Numbered from the stretch's first letter, positions 18,474 to 27,862 are shown. The stretch: DNA of 64,000 bases from an uncultured Candidatus Melainabacteria bacterium (GCA_934754775.1 CAKVIM010000002.1:1-64000), one strand, 5' to 3'. A program made the numbers and translations. The notes: generated by a model not told the origin, from the letters alone.

Positions 18474-19856
18474 ATGGATAGTGTGAATTTACAAAATGCG
18501 AATATTTATCAGACCGCAAAGATTACACCAAAAAGCTTTGCGAAAGCGAGCATGCCGGAAGTTACAGACAAACAAAACATAACAACGCCAAACTTTCGAG
18601 CATACACAAGCACTGCAACAGTTCGCACATCTTTAACCACAAAAGACGAACGCAAAAAATACGAAGATTTATCAAACGAGCTTGATTTAAAATACCGAAA
18701 AAAACTTGAATTCGCACTTAAATCAGGACAGTTACTAAAAAACAATTCTAACGACAAAAGCAGTGTGCTTGATAATTTGCACAAAATTATAAAAGAAGAG
18801 CGTGACCCTGGGTTAGACAATGTCACGATTTTGAAAGAATGCTTAGACATACTTGCAAACCCTTATGTCATCACTCAGACTTGCGAGGACATTCCGGCAC
18901 CGTATAAAAAACAAGTAATCGGATTAATAACAAATTTGAGTGAAGACCCACAAAAAATAGCAGAAACAAAATGGGAACTTGACAACATGCACACAGGCAC
19001 CTGTCCTGCAGCAAGTATTGAATTCGATTTAGCAACAAAACATACAGCAGAATTCTTCAGAATGGTGGAAGGATTGACTTCTTCTAAAAATGAAGTTTTA
19101 AAAACAATCAAAATGGATAATTTGTCAGAAAAATCTTCTGATGCGATTTGGCTTTTGACAAAATTTAAGACCCCACATCAGATGAAAGATTTTAATACAG
19201 CAGAAGTTTTGCTTAAGCCTGATAAGAATGCGATAATTCGTGCTAGAATTCAAAACAACTATCGTGACCCGAAAGAACGTTCTATTATTGATGTTTTGAT
19301 GCAGTCAACTCTTATGCAACTCGGTTCACAACAGACTTACGATTCCCTAACCGACAAAAGAGCTCCAAACGCTTGGACCCAAGAAGACGGCGGGCTAATT
19401 GATTTTGAAAAGACATATGTCGAATCCGTCGTAGAGGATAAAAATACGACTTCTGTAACTTACCAAAAAGTTGATGAAAACGGCAGATTAAGTGGCTACG
19501 AAAAAGATTTTGGCACTATCAAAAAAGAACTTTTAGACACCTTAAAACAAGGTCATAATATAATTATCGGCTACACTTGGCCGGATCCAGAAAACGACAA
19601 CCGATTAGCAGGTCATGAAATCACTATCGTCGGACATAAAGTCAAACCTAACGGCGAAGGCGTATTCATCTGTCAAGATTCTGACGACGATATCGCAGCT
19701 CCAATTGAAATGAGCGAAAAAGAGTTGTTACCGAAAATTCACCATGCCGGACTTCCGGACGATATCGCATCAAGAGATTTTCAGTACAAAGACAGTTGGG
19801 AAGTCGGTTTAGATGAGTTTCAAGAAATGAAAAAAGAGCAGCCTAAAAGAGTTTAA
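18474..19856 (+). CDS. Candidate papain-fold (C39-like) cysteine peptidase, unassigned
   Basis: 460 residues. No family is recognised with certainty. Three spaced motifs fit a papain-like catalytic site: C177 in TGTCPAASIEF at a predicted helix start, H381 in GHEITIVGHK, and D402 in FICQDSDDD. The His/Asp pair is arranged as in C39-like peptidases (GH..IVG....V.D). The N-terminal 50 residues are polar and carry PNFRAY (39-44), a motif shared with two other unknown proteins here. No signal peptide is evident. No clear ribosome site precedes the ATG. It overlaps the convergent gene by 14 bases. Could also be a transglutaminase-like or effector-type protein. Confidence 0.55.
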   Translation: MDSVNLQNANIYQTAKITPKSFAKASMPEVTDKQNITTPNFRAYTSTATVRTSLTTKDERKKYEDLSNELDLKYRKKLEFALKSGQLLKNNSNDKSSVLDNLHKIIKEERDPGLDNVTILKECLDILANPYVITQTCEDIPAPYKKQVIGLITNLSEDPQKIAETKWELDNMHTGTCPAASIEFDLATKHTAEFFRMVEGLTSSKNEVLKTIKMDNLSEKSSDAIWLLTKFKTPHQMKDFNTAEVLLKPDKNAIIRARIQNNYRDPKERSIIDVLMQSTLMQLGSQQTYDSLTDKRAPNAWTQEDGGLIDFEKTYVESVVEDKNTTSVTYQKVDENGRLSGYEKDFGTIKKELLDTLKQGHNIIIGYTWPDPENDNRLAGHEITIVGHKVKPNGEGVFICQDSDDDIAAPIEMSEKELLPKIHHAGLPDDIASRDFQYKDSWEVGLDEFQEMKKEQPKRV

Positions 19857-20652
19857 ATAAGTTTTTAGCATTTCTATAGAGGAGATTTTCTAACAATTCT
19901 GCGTCATTAAAATGCTTCATAATTTTGGCCTTAAATAATTCAAGATTCTCGTCATAGATTTCTTTTTTCTGGTTATGCTCACCAACAGGAGCGTCAGACG
20001 CCCACATAATCCTATTTGTAAAATCACCTTTTGAAGTATTTTTCAGAGCTTCTATAAGCAAAATAACATCATCCAAATCAACCCAAGAAACGTCCACGTA
20101 CAAAGTTGCGGTTTCTTTTTCGATTGATTCAAGAATAATTTTTGTGGCTTCTTCGTGGCAATACTTAGGGCCGGTAGAAAGATGCCCCAATATTATCGGC
20201 ACATCCGGAAACTGTTTTGCTTTTTCGTAAATCAATTCAGGAGATGAAAAGCGAGATTTCATGTGTCCGGAATGGTATAGGCATGGTTTCTTAAACTCTC
20301 TTGCCACTTCCAAATATTTGTCATACTCAGTAGATGTTGCAGTAAGTTTCGTAAACTCGGGATGAAATTTTAGCCCGACAAACTGCGGATACTTTTTCAA
20401 CATCATTTTTGCCACATCCGCATTCTCTGTTCTATCGACTTCGCAAACGAAAAGCGGTTTTATTTGCGGATATTTTTCAGAAACTTCAAGCATCTCCAAA
20501 TTTGCTTGATGCTCGTCCTTGCCTGTATAACCGTCAATTCCGGCCAGATTAGAACAGATGCAAGTTTTATCTCCGATTATATCCAGTAAATATTCTGGAG
20601 TGAAATTTCCCCAAAATGAGTTTCCAAAATGCACATGAGCATCAATTATCAT
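19843..20652 (-). CDS. Amidohydrolase family 2 (TIM-barrel metal hydrolase)
   Basis: 269 residues. N-terminal metal-binding DAHVHFG (residues 4-10), then GLKFHPEF (about 93-100), LYHSGH (about 125-130), ILGHLS (about 154-159) and a late catalytic-type Asp in IMWASDAP. This is the amidohydrolase/TatD-like barrel layout. Substrate not predictable. The ATG lies inside the end of radA (11-base overlap) and GAGGAA precedes it by 7, indicating co-transcription with radA. Confidence 0.8.
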   Translation of the reverse strand: MIIDAHVHFGNSFWGNFTPEYLLDIIGDKTCICSNLAGIDGYTGKDEHQANLEMLEVSEKYPQIKPLFVCEVDRTENADVAKMMLKKYPQFVGLKFHPEFTKLTATSTEYDKYLEVAREFKKPCLYHSGHMKSRFSSPELIYEKAKQFPDVPIILGHLSTGPKYCHEEATKIILESIEKETATLYVDVSWVDLDDVILLIEALKNTSKGDFTNRIMWASDAPVGEHNQKKEIYDENLELFKAKIMKHFNDAELLENLLYRNAKNLFKLF

Positions 20653-22012
20653 ACTTAATTCCTCGGGTTATTGCCTCCAAGATTCGCTTAACTTTTACAA
20701 TCTCAATTCCCTTAAACTCATCTTGAATATCGTTTGAAGCAGGGATTATAATACGCTTAAATCCTAGCTTTTGAGCCTCGTTAATTCGTTTTTCTATATG
20801 ATTAACGGCTCTTATTTCTCCGGAAAGCCCGATTTCACCGATAACTGCAGTTTGCGGATCAAACAAAACATCTCTTACGCAAGTTACTATTGCAAGTGCA
20901 ATTCCCAAATCTGCAGCCGGCTCATTAACATCAATACCACCGATTACGTTCACATAAACATCCTGTTTGGAAAGATTAAGCCCAATACGTTTCTCCAAAA
21001 CCGCCAAAATTTGAAGCACTCTACCCGTATCCACTCCGTTAGCAATTCTTCTCGGAGCGGGATAAGGTGTTGTTCCTACAAGAGCCTGAATTTCGACCAA
21101 AAGAGGGCGAGTTCCTTCACTTGTCACAATAATCGTACTCCCCGGAGTTTGGGTTTGATTATATTCTTTCAAGAAAAGTTCACTCGGATTAAGCACCTCT
21201 GTCAAGCCTTTTGAACCCATTTCAAAGATTCCGACTTCGGAAGTGTTTCCGAAACGATTTTTGATAGAACGCAAAATTCTATATGTTTTAGTCTTATCGC
21301 CTTCAAACTGAATAACGGTATCGACCATATGTTCCAAGACTTTCGGTCCTGCAATATTTCCTTCTTTTGTAACGTGTCCGATTACAATAATTGAAATATT
21401 TTGAGATTTCGCAATATGCATCAAGATATTGCAGCACTCACGGATTTGAGATACACTACCAGCGGAGCTTTGTATCATTGAAGTGTAAATTGCTTGAATA
21501 CTGTCAACAATAACCAAATCCGGCTGCATGCTCTCAATATGTTTTTTAACCAATTCTAAATTAGTTTGCGGATAAATAAACAGGGTATCTGATTTAACCC
21601 CGAGTCTTTCAGCTCTCAACTTAATTTGGCTTGCAGATTCTTCTGCTGATACATACAAAACTTTTTTATTATTTTTGCAAAGTTCACCTGACGTCTGCAA
21701 AAGTATAGTTGACTTACCTATCCCCGGGTCACCCGCAATAAGAACCAGTGAACCCTGCACAATACCACCACCCAAAACTCTGTCGAATTCAGAAATATTG
21801 GTGCTCATTCTGATTTCAGAATTCATCTCAATTTCATCAAGAGTCATGGGAGGAGTTGCATCAAAAACTTCCGGTTCAGTTTTCGGAGCTTGAGGAGTTG
21901 AAACTTCTTCCACAAAAGAACCCCAACTACCGCATTCAGGACATTTGCCTAAATAGCCCGCAGTTTCGTAACCGCAATTTTGACATACATATTTTGACTT
22001 AACTTTTGCCAT
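20642..22012 (-). CDS. radA: DNA repair protein RadA
   Basis: 456 residues, full-length. N-terminal zinc ribbon (CQNCGYETAGYLGKCPECG), RecA-like ATPase with Walker A GDPGIGKST near 90 and VIVDSIQAI, the RadA signature KNRFGNTSE, and a C-terminal Lon-like domain (IGGIDVNEPAADLGIALAIV). It acts in branch migration of recombination intermediates. It starts 3 bases after the LysM gene with no strong ribosome site, so translation is probably coupled. Confidence 0.96.
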   Translation of the reverse strand: MAKVKSKYVCQNCGYETAGYLGKCPECGSWGSFVEEVSTPQAPKTEPEVFDATPPMTLDEIEMNSEIRMSTNISEFDRVLGGGIVQGSLVLIAGDPGIGKSTILLQTSGELCKNNKKVLYVSAEESASQIKLRAERLGVKSDTLFIYPQTNLELVKKHIESMQPDLVIVDSIQAIYTSMIQSSAGSVSQIRECCNILMHIAKSQNISIIVIGHVTKEGNIAGPKVLEHMVDTVIQFEGDKTKTYRILRSIKNRFGNTSEVGIFEMGSKGLTEVLNPSELFLKEYNQTQTPGSTIIVTSEGTRPLLVEIQALVGTTPYPAPRRIANGVDTGRVLQILAVLEKRIGLNLSKQDVYVNVIGGIDVNEPAADLGIALAIVTCVRDVLFDPQTAVIGEIGLSGEIRAVNHIEKRINEAQKLGFKRIIIPASNDIQDEFKGIEIVKVKRILEAITRGIKYDN

Positions 22013-22015
22013 GTT

Positions 22016-22570
22016 CTATTGGGTAATCGGAATAATCAACTTTTGACCAATTGATAAAGCGTTCGGATTTGCCATCTTATTAGCTTCTTGGATTTTAGCA
22101 ACTTTATCCATGTCAAAAGAACCATAAAATCTAATAACAATACTTTCTAAAGTATCACCCTCTTTTACTGTGTATTCTTCGTTCAAAGGTGCTACAGGAG
22201 CAGCTTTCTTCGCTGAAGAATCAGCAGGGATGAATGAAAATCTGCCGTTTGACTCTGCTACCGGTTTTTTAACAGGCTGAATATCATCCTTAGGAGTTGA
22301 TACATTTATTAAAAGACTTATGAAAGTTGTAATCAACAAAGTTACAATCACACCGACAATCAAACCTGACACAAAATAAACTTGTGGAGCTTTTTCGTTC
22401 TTTTGCGGTTTCACACCAAATGATTGCCAAAGTGCATCCAATTCTCGATTCTTACTTTGTTTTCTGTAAAAATCATCATCCTGATGTTCTCTGTTGTAAC
22501 GACTTAGAGCTTCCAACATTGCAACTTTTTCTCTGGTAATATTTGATCTTCTTAAAGTTGTGCTTTTCAT
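22016..22570 (-). CDS. Membrane-anchored LysM protein
   Basis: 184 residues. A cytoplasmic basic N-terminus (about 1-68, with NREHQDDDFYRKQSKNRELD), one membrane helix (about 69-90, VSGLIVGVIVTLLITTFISL), a linker, then a single LysM at about 133-180 (EYTVKEGDTLESIVIRFYG to SIGQKLIIP). LysM binds peptidoglycan, so the protein probably links the inner membrane to the wall. GGTGAGGAT precedes the ATG. It lies in the same unit as radA. Confidence 0.85.
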   Translation of the reverse strand: MKSTTLRRSNITREKVAMLEALSRYNREHQDDDFYRKQSKNRELDALWQSFGVKPQKNEKAPQVYFVSGLIVGVIVTLLITTFISLLINVSTPKDDIQPVKKPVAESNGRFSFIPADSSAKKAAPVAPLNEEYTVKEGDTLESIVIRFYGSFDMDKVAKIQEANKMANPNALSIGQKLIIPITQ

Positions 22571-22713
22571 AAATCCTCACCAAATTTCAGGGACACTTCC
22601 CCACCTATTGTTGAATTTAACATAAAATTATAATATGTGCAAATTTGTAAACTTTTGTGTTAAATTTTGTTAAGCTGAATTGCAGTTTCCCCCCTCTCCA
22701 ACTGAAGAGGGAA

Positions 22714-23562
22714 TTAAGAGTTTATCGCAAAATAAACTTCTTTCAAACGTTTTTTGCTGATATGCGTATAGAGTTGAGTAGTTGATACATCGCTGTGTCC
22801 GAGGAGTTCTTGCACGACTCTTAAGTCAGCTCCGTTTTCCAGCAAATGAGTTGCAAAACTATGCCTCAAGGTATGCGGGGAAATATTTTTGTGGATTAAT
22901 TTTCCTTGAGCATGGATAAAATTATAAACCTCTTGCCTTGTTACCATGCTCCCATTTTCACGAATAAGCAAATTTTTAGTATTCAAATTGTATTTTTTTA
23001 ACGTAAGCTCACGTGTCGGTAAATACTCTTTCACAGTTTCCTTTGCCTTATCTCCAATCGGAATAATTCGTTCTTTCGAGCCTTTACCAAAACATCGAAC
23101 ATATTTTGAACTCAAATCAATGTCGTTAACTTTCAGATTCACAAGTTCTGAAACCCTAAGCCCACAACTGTAAAGGAGTTCCATCATCACATGCTCCAGA
23201 GGCGTTAGGTTATTATGCAGCATCTCTTCTATTTCTTTAACCGAAACGACTTTTGGCAAACGTTGCGGAGTTTTTGGCTGTTCAAGTGTTGCTGCGGGGT
23301 TTTTCTCCAATACTCCAACAGAGGTTGCCCATTTAAAGAAACCTCGAAGCGACGCAATCTTCCTTATTACGCTTGTTGGAGCCAGTTTCCGTTCACGCAA
23401 AGTCCGAACGTACGAATTAATCGTAGTTCTGTCGATTGAATGTATATCCTCAACACCTTGAGCAAAATCAGACAAATCCCGTCTATAGGCATCAATCGTA
23501 TTCTGCGACAACCCTTTCTCCAACTCAAGATATTCTAAATATTCACCAATAATTTGATACAA
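22714..23562 (-). CDS. Tyrosine recombinase XerC/XerD
   Basis: 282 residues, standard Xer size. SAM-like N-terminal domain (EYLEYLELEKGLSQNTIDAY). Catalytic residues R136 (SCGLRVSE), H230 and R233 (HTLRHSFATHL), H256 (LGHSDVSTTQ) and Tyr265 (LYTH). Resolves chromosome dimers at dif. The start is TTG at 23562, placed by GAGG 7 bases upstream. No ATG near the N-terminus fits. Only one Xer is seen in the window, so C and D cannot be told apart. Confidence 0.9.
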   Translation of the reverse strand: MYQIIGEYLEYLELEKGLSQNTIDAYRRDLSDFAQGVEDIHSIDRTTINSYVRTLRERKLAPTSVIRKIASLRGFFKWATSVGVLEKNPAATLEQPKTPQRLPKVVSVKEIEEMLHNNLTPLEHVMMELLYSCGLRVSELVNLKVNDIDLSSKYVRCFGKGSKERIIPIGDKAKETVKEYLPTRELTLKKYNLNTKNLLIRENGSMVTRQEVYNFIHAQGKLIHKNISPHTLRHSFATHLLENGADLRVVQELLGHSDVSTTQLYTHISKKRLKEVYFAINS

Positions 23563-23584
23563 TCCACAACCTCAGAAACTATGA

Positions 23585-24913
23585 TTACAACCTCAAATAA
23601 GCTTCTCTGATTAGATAATCCTCAAGCATTTTCATATCAGGAATTGTAGAAGTTGTGTCATTGATAATTATCGCAAAAGAGTATTTATTGCCACTCTTTG
23701 AAGTCAAAAAACCTGCGATTGAACTTGTGTCAGAAAGTGTTCCGGTTTTTGCTCTTAAATTTTCTTTAATCGGAAGCATTCTATGCGTCAAAGTTCCTTC
23801 GCCAGGAGTAGCAAGGTGTTCAAGAGTTTTGTTTGATTTGTTTTTGTACAGATACTCTGATATAAAATCTACATTTACAAGGTTATTTTTTGAAACTCCG
23901 CTTGCATCCGTAAGCCTAATTTTAGAATTATCAACCCCGATTTTTTGACAATATGCATTAAAAACTTTTATCCCATAGATATCTGTGCCGACGTCTTGAT
24001 AAGCCTTTCCACCTGCGAGTTTTGCAATAGTTTCTGAAACCATATTGTTGCTGTTTTTCAAAACATCATCAAGTGCCATACTTATCGAGTGCGTAACTTT
24101 GTCAACTTGTTTATCTGCAGGCGTTTTTTTAGCCACAACAAAATTTTCTTTTAGATAAACTTTTTTGTCTGCAAGTGCATTTGTCAATTTTATGTCAAAA
24201 TATCGTTTTAAGTTATTTGTCGGAACGTAAAGCGTAACCGGCTTGTTAACAGTACCTTCCAAAAGCAAAGTGTTAGCTGAAACTGAATTGTCACGAGAAA
24301 CCTTTACACTGTTAGAGTTTCCTGTAACCACGTGGTTAAAGAAAACTATCGGATACTTGCTCGGGTTGATTATTGTAACATTTTTCCCGCTTTCAGTCGG
24401 CATAAGAGTTATTTTAATAAGGTTTTTGTCTAAATTGTACGAATTAAATCTCGGCATAAGCGTGTTCATATCATCATCCCACTGCCAGCCTTCGCCCCAG
24501 TCTTTTTTCTCAAGAATACTATCATCTATATAAATTTTCTTTGTTTCAAGACTAATATTATTAGCGATTTTCTTCAAATCGTCAGAAGTCAAATACGGGT
24601 CAGCACCGAGCTTTATCAAAAACGAATTATTTGAGCGTTTATAAACTTCAGTTGTGAACTCATAATCTTCACCCAGAGTATCAATTGCAGCCGGAAGCGT
24701 CAACAATTTTTGAACAGATGCCGGATGCATAAGCATTTTTTCGTTCAATTCATAAACAGGTTTGCCTGTATTCAAATCCCTGATTGAAATAGCAACCGCA
24801 TTTTTTTCAACGCCCGATTCGTTTATCACACTTGAGAAATCACGTTTCACAGCCTTTGCGTTAACCGCAGAGCCTAATATTAACACCATAAATAACGCTA
24901 AAAGTTTTTTCAT
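23585..24913 (-). CDS. dacB: D-alanyl-D-alanine carboxypeptidase/endopeptidase (PBP4, S13)
   Basis: 442 residues from ATG at 24913. Signal peptide MKKLLALFMVLILGSAVNA. Penicillin-binding motifs: SxxK at S66-K69 (ASVQK), SxN in NSNNMVSE, and KTG in RAKTGTLSDTSS near the end. Class C PBPs trim peptidoglycan peptides in the periplasm. The ATG overlaps the nitrilase stop as ATGA, a tight operon junction. A frame start at 24961 would add 16 residues before a classic signal peptide and is rejected. Confidence 0.9.
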   Translation of the reverse strand: MKKLLALFMVLILGSAVNAKAVKRDFSSVINESGVEKNAVAISIRDLNTGKPVYELNEKMLMHPASVQKLLTLPAAIDTLGEDYEFTTEVYKRSNNSFLIKLGADPYLTSDDLKKIANNISLETKKIYIDDSILEKKDWGEGWQWDDDMNTLMPRFNSYNLDKNLIKITLMPTESGKNVTIINPSKYPIVFFNHVVTGNSNSVKVSRDNSVSANTLLLEGTVNKPVTLYVPTNNLKRYFDIKLTNALADKKVYLKENFVVAKKTPADKQVDKVTHSISMALDDVLKNSNNMVSETIAKLAGGKAYQDVGTDIYGIKVFNAYCQKIGVDNSKIRLTDASGVSKNNLVNVDFISEYLYKNKSNKTLEHLATPGEGTLTHRMLPIKENLRAKTGTLSDTSSIAGFLTSKSGNKYSFAIIINDTTSTIPDMKMLEDYLIREAYLRL

Positions 24914-25731
24914 TTTTCTATAACCTCGTAAGAGTCTTGAATATCGTTTATACTCGGACAATTCGCCCTAAAGTCATACATATTTTCTAAATCGATTTCA
25001 GCACAAATTCCGCCCTCTTTTTCTTCGATTTCAGCCAAAATCTTGCCTTCATAATCGTAAATAAGTGAATGACCAAGATTTTCCACGCCGTCAGCAAGAA
25101 GCCCCGTTTGAGTTAGAGCGAGCATGAAAGTCTGATTTTCGATTGCACGAGCTCTTGTTAAAGTATCCCAATGCACTTTTCTTGATTTTGGCCATGCCGC
25201 CATATTTACCAACAAATCCGCACCACTAAGCCTATATGCTCGATAAATTTCAGGGAAACGAATGTCATAACAAATAGTCAGCCCGATTTTTACTCCGTCC
25301 AGAGTAACCATTACAGGGTTTGAGCCGACTGTGATGTACTTGTTTTCCGTATCACCGTTATATGAATACAGGTGGTTTTTGTCATAAATACAAACCACTT
25401 CGCCCTGCCTGTTAATCACCGGACAAGTGTTAAAAAGCTTATCACCGTCTTTTCTTACAAAGCTTCCGCCAATAATATTTACGCAATATTTTTTAGCTAA
25501 TTCTTGCAACATTTTGACTGCAGAAGACGACTCAAGAGTTTCCGCACTCTTCGGGAATGACGGACAATCCCAACCAACAGTCCATAGTTCCGGCAAAAAA
25601 ACAAAATCAGCTTCTCTATATTTAGCCAAATTTTCTTCAATAAGATTTTTTACTGTTTCAATATTTAAAGCTACATCCCCTATTGCTGATTCCATTTGGA
25701 TTGCAAGAAGATTTATTTTCTTTTTTTCCAT
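24910..25731 (-). CDS. Carbon-nitrogen hydrolase (nitrilase superfamily, omega-amidase-like)
   Basis: 273 residues with the full Glu-Lys-Cys triad: E48 (FLPELW), K118 (YDKNHLY) and C154 (ICYDIRFPE). The YDKNHLYSY and RFPEIYR contexts resemble Nit2/omega-amidases that hydrolyse 2-oxo-amides such as alpha-ketoglutaramate. Cytoplasmic. It overlaps the DUF374 gene by 19 bases and dacB by 4. The metabolic link to its envelope-related neighbours is not evident. Confidence 0.85.
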   Translation of the reverse strand: MEKKKINLLAIQMESAIGDVALNIETVKNLIEENLAKYREADFVFLPELWTVGWDCPSFPKSAETLESSSAVKMLQELAKKYCVNIIGGSFVRKDGDKLFNTCPVINRQGEVVCIYDKNHLYSYNGDTENKYITVGSNPVMVTLDGVKIGLTICYDIRFPEIYRAYRLSGADLLVNMAAWPKSRKVHWDTLTRARAIENQTFMLALTQTGLLADGVENLGHSLIYDYEGKILAEIEEKEGGICAEIDLENMYDFRANCPSINDIQDSYEVIEK

Positions 25732-26393
25732 AATCCGAATTGATACACCTCATTAAACGCTTTTGGGGCTTCCTGCTCCAATTTTTCTAAGCTATGCTGC
25801 AATTTCAGTCTTGCTTCCTCTTCAACAACATCATCACAATCTTGCGGAACATAAATCGGCTCTCCGTACAAGTTTATAAGATTTGTAGCAAGTATAGGAG
25901 AACGCATTTCATCCCAAGACGGAAATTTTGCGAAAGTAAAATTATTTGAATACCAGTAAACAGGTATAATTGGCACACCTGCCATTTTCGCAATCTTTAT
26001 AACACCGTCTTTTACAACTTTAGCAGGACCTTTTGGCCCATCAACCATCATTGCACAGTTTTCGCCGGATTTTAAAATAGATATCATTTGCATCGTAGCT
26101 TCGACTGCACCTTTTTTACCTTTTGACCCACGAACTGTCTTGAAACCCCATCTTTCAACTACATCTGCGATAATCTCACCGTCACGAGAACGGCTTATTA
26201 ATACGTGAAGCTTCGAGCGATTACTAATCCCGTGAATGCAAAATTGATGAGCATGCCACATTGCATAAATACACGGCATCTTGTCCGGATTATTTACCTC
26301 TATAATCCTTGTGAAAAGCTCCTGAAACTTAAATACTCGATATACAAGGTTCGAAACCTTTGTAACATTTTTCCCATCTAAAATTCTAACCAT
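25713..26393 (-). CDS. DUF374-type lysophospholipid acyltransferase-like protein
   Basis: 226 residues. Motifs of the DUF374/LPLAT family: MWHAHQF (an HX4D-like variant), SRSRDGE, RGSKGKKGA and DGPKGPAKVVKDG. The family is thought to transfer acyl groups, and in diderms it often sits with lipid A or Kdo genes. Start at 26393: the ATG is only 7 bases from a perfect TATAAT, so the mRNA is probably leaderless. The longer frame to 26429 would begin upstream of the promoter. First gene of the run to dacB. Confidence 0.8.
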   Translation of the reverse strand: MVRILDGKNVTKVSNLVYRVFKFQELFTRIIEVNNPDKMPCIYAMWHAHQFCIHGISNRSKLHVLISRSRDGEIIADVVERWGFKTVRGSKGKKGAVEATMQMISILKSGENCAMMVDGPKGPAKVVKDGVIKIAKMAGVPIIPVYWYSNNFTFAKFPSWDEMRSPILATNLINLYGEPIYVPQDCDDVVEEEARLKLQHSLEKLEQEAPKAFNEVYQFGLWKKRK

Positions 26394-26399
26394 AGCGAA

Positions 26400-26429
26400 A
26401 TTATACAATAAATATGATATACTTAACAA
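26400..26429 (-). promoter_or_regulatory. Promoter giving a near-leaderless mRNA
   Basis: Minus strand TTGTTA (26429-26424), 18-base spacer, TATAAT (26405-26400), then the ATG at 26393. Initiation about 7 bases past the -10 would begin at the start codon itself. Confidence 0.6.
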
Positions 26430-26437
26430 GTAAGGAG
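26415..26437 (+). promoter_or_regulatory. Extended -10 promoter and ribosome site, divergent
   Basis: TGA-TATACT (TG at 26415, hexamer 26418-26423) is an extended -10. AAGGAG at 26432-26437 precedes the ATG at 26443. It overlaps the minus-strand promoter, so the two divergent genes share about 50 bases of control DNA. Confidence 0.5.
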
Positions 26438-26442
26438 CTATT

Positions 26443-27042
26443 ATGATAAAGAAAATTATTTTTACATTGGTTTTATTAACTCAAACGGCAGTATTTGCAA
26501 GCTTCAATAATATTTATATCGCAGATATTACTTATGATTGGATAAATAAATCCGAAGTAGAAAAAGAATCTATTATAAATGAAGTAAGGGATATTGTTTT
26601 TGAAAACCCTGTTGAGAAGCAAAAATCTTTCCGCTCACAGTTTAAGGATAAACTAAAGGACAAACATTATCTTGACAACTATATGGCTGCAGCTGCCGGA
26701 TATAAAGAGTTTAAGGGGAATAATATTTCTGCATTTTACTTCAAAAATATGAAAAATGTTTATATGTACGCTCTTCAAGATAAGAAAGATGTTTCTAAGT
26801 CATATTATTACGACGCTTTGGGACATTTAAAGTATGTCGACTTTAATTATGGCGAATATCCGGATTACCCTTATTACTCAATCCAATACAGAATGACCGG
26901 CGTTCCTGTAAGTGCTGTTTATTATGTATCAAAAGATTGCCAGTACACATTCTCACCAAAAGGTGATTTTGAAGGAGTTTGGTATAAACACAATCTCTAC
27001 AGTAAAAGTTCTAAAGTTATTTTGAAAAGAACAAGTTATTAA
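26443..27042 (+). CDS. Small secreted protein, unknown
   Basis: 199 residues with signal peptide MIKKIIFTLVLLTQTAVFA. The mature part is rich in Tyr/Lys/Asp. Its second half (YYYDALGHLKYVDFNYGEYP, then YRMTGVPVSAVYYVSKD) has the repeating Y-x-G pattern of MORN-like or YD-type strands. No catalytic residues are obvious and I do not recognise the family. Strong AAGGAG at 6 bases. Monocistronic. A repeat element follows the stop. Confidence 0.65.
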   Translation: MIKKIIFTLVLLTQTAVFASFNNIYIADITYDWINKSEVEKESIINEVRDIVFENPVEKQKSFRSQFKDKLKDKHYLDNYMAAAAGYKEFKGNNISAFYFKNMKNVYMYALQDKKDVSKSYYYDALGHLKYVDFNYGEYPDYPYYSIQYRMTGVPVSAVYYVSKDCQYTFSPKGDFEGVWYKHNLYSKSSKVILKRTSY

Positions 27043-27205
27043 GTATTCCCTTGCGGGTTAATACCTCACCCGTTTTTCTAATGTTCAAGCACAGCTTTCA
27101 CATTGAAAAACTACCCTCTCCAGAGGGAGAGGGTGCAGCCGTTTATAAGCTTTGCGAACATTACGGATGCGGGTGAGGTTCTATCCCGCAAGGGAACAGT
27201 ACTAT
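27043..27205. repeat. CCTCACCC-type hairpin
   Basis: CCCTTGCGGG, CCTCACCC (27064), GAAAAACTACCCTCTCCAGA / GGGAGAGGG, GCGAACATTACGGATGCGGG, TGAGG and CCCGCAAGGG. One full hairpin unit with both short outer palindromes. Confidence 0.7.
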
Positions 27206-27246
27206 TACTCAACAATTGAGTTATAATCATAAATAAAGGAGATTGT

Positions 27247-27726
27247 ATGCAAAGACTAGAAAACCAAATCGGTGAAATTTTGATATCAAAAAACTTAACG
27301 ATTGCAACAACAGAATCTTGCACAGGCGGTCTGTTAAGCTCCAAACTAACGGATGTGAGCGGAAGTTCAGCTTATATACACCTAAACCTCGTAACTTATG
27401 CCAACGAGGCAAAGCATAAGATGTTAGGGGTTTCAGCAGAAACTCTTGAAAATTTTGGTGCAGTAAGTGAAGAATGCTCTTATGAAATGGCAAAAGGACT
27501 GCAAAAACTTAGTGGAGCAGATATTTGCGTTTCTACAACAGGAATTGCCGGCCCGACAGGCGGAAGCAAAGAAAAACCGGTTGGGTTAATGTATTCAACG
27601 ATTCTTAGCAAGGATAAGTTTAAAACATACAAGATTCAGCTTGAGTCTAACATTGAACGTGTTGAGATGAAAGAACGATTTACAGAATGTGTGCTGAAAA
27701 ATATTTTGGAGTGGATTAAGGATTAA
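27247..27726 (+). CDS. pncC: CinA C-terminal-type nicotinamide-nucleotide amidohydrolase
   Basis: 159 residues, the stand-alone CinA C-terminal domain. TTESCTGGLLSSKLTDVSGS (about 19-38) and the later STTGIAGPTGGSKEKPVG are the family signatures. It deamidates NMN to NaMN in NAD salvage. No N-terminal CinA domain is fused. AAAGGAG lies 7 bases before the ATG. Repeats on both sides make it monocistronic. Confidence 0.92.
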   Translation: MQRLENQIGEILISKNLTIATTESCTGGLLSSKLTDVSGSSAYIHLNLVTYANEAKHKMLGVSAETLENFGAVSEECSYEMAKGLQKLSGADICVSTTGIAGPTGGSKEKPVGLMYSTILSKDKFKTYKIQLESNIERVEMKERFTECVLKNILEWIKD

Positions 27727-27862
27727 TGCCCCTTACGGGTTAAACCTCACCCTTTTACACCACACTTCCATACTTGTAGGCATAACTACTGGTTGGAAAT
27801 TGAAGCGAAAAATCTCCTTCTGGAGAGGGAGTGTGCAAGATGCGTTTGTTGGACGATTTACC
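27727..27862. repeat. Truncated CCTCACCC-type repeat
   Basis: CCCCTTACGGG and CCTCACCC are followed by TTTTACACCACACTTCCATA, CTTGTAGGCATAACTACTGG and CTCCTTCTGGAGAGGGAG. Nearly the same string recurs at 29686-29763. Confidence 0.6.
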
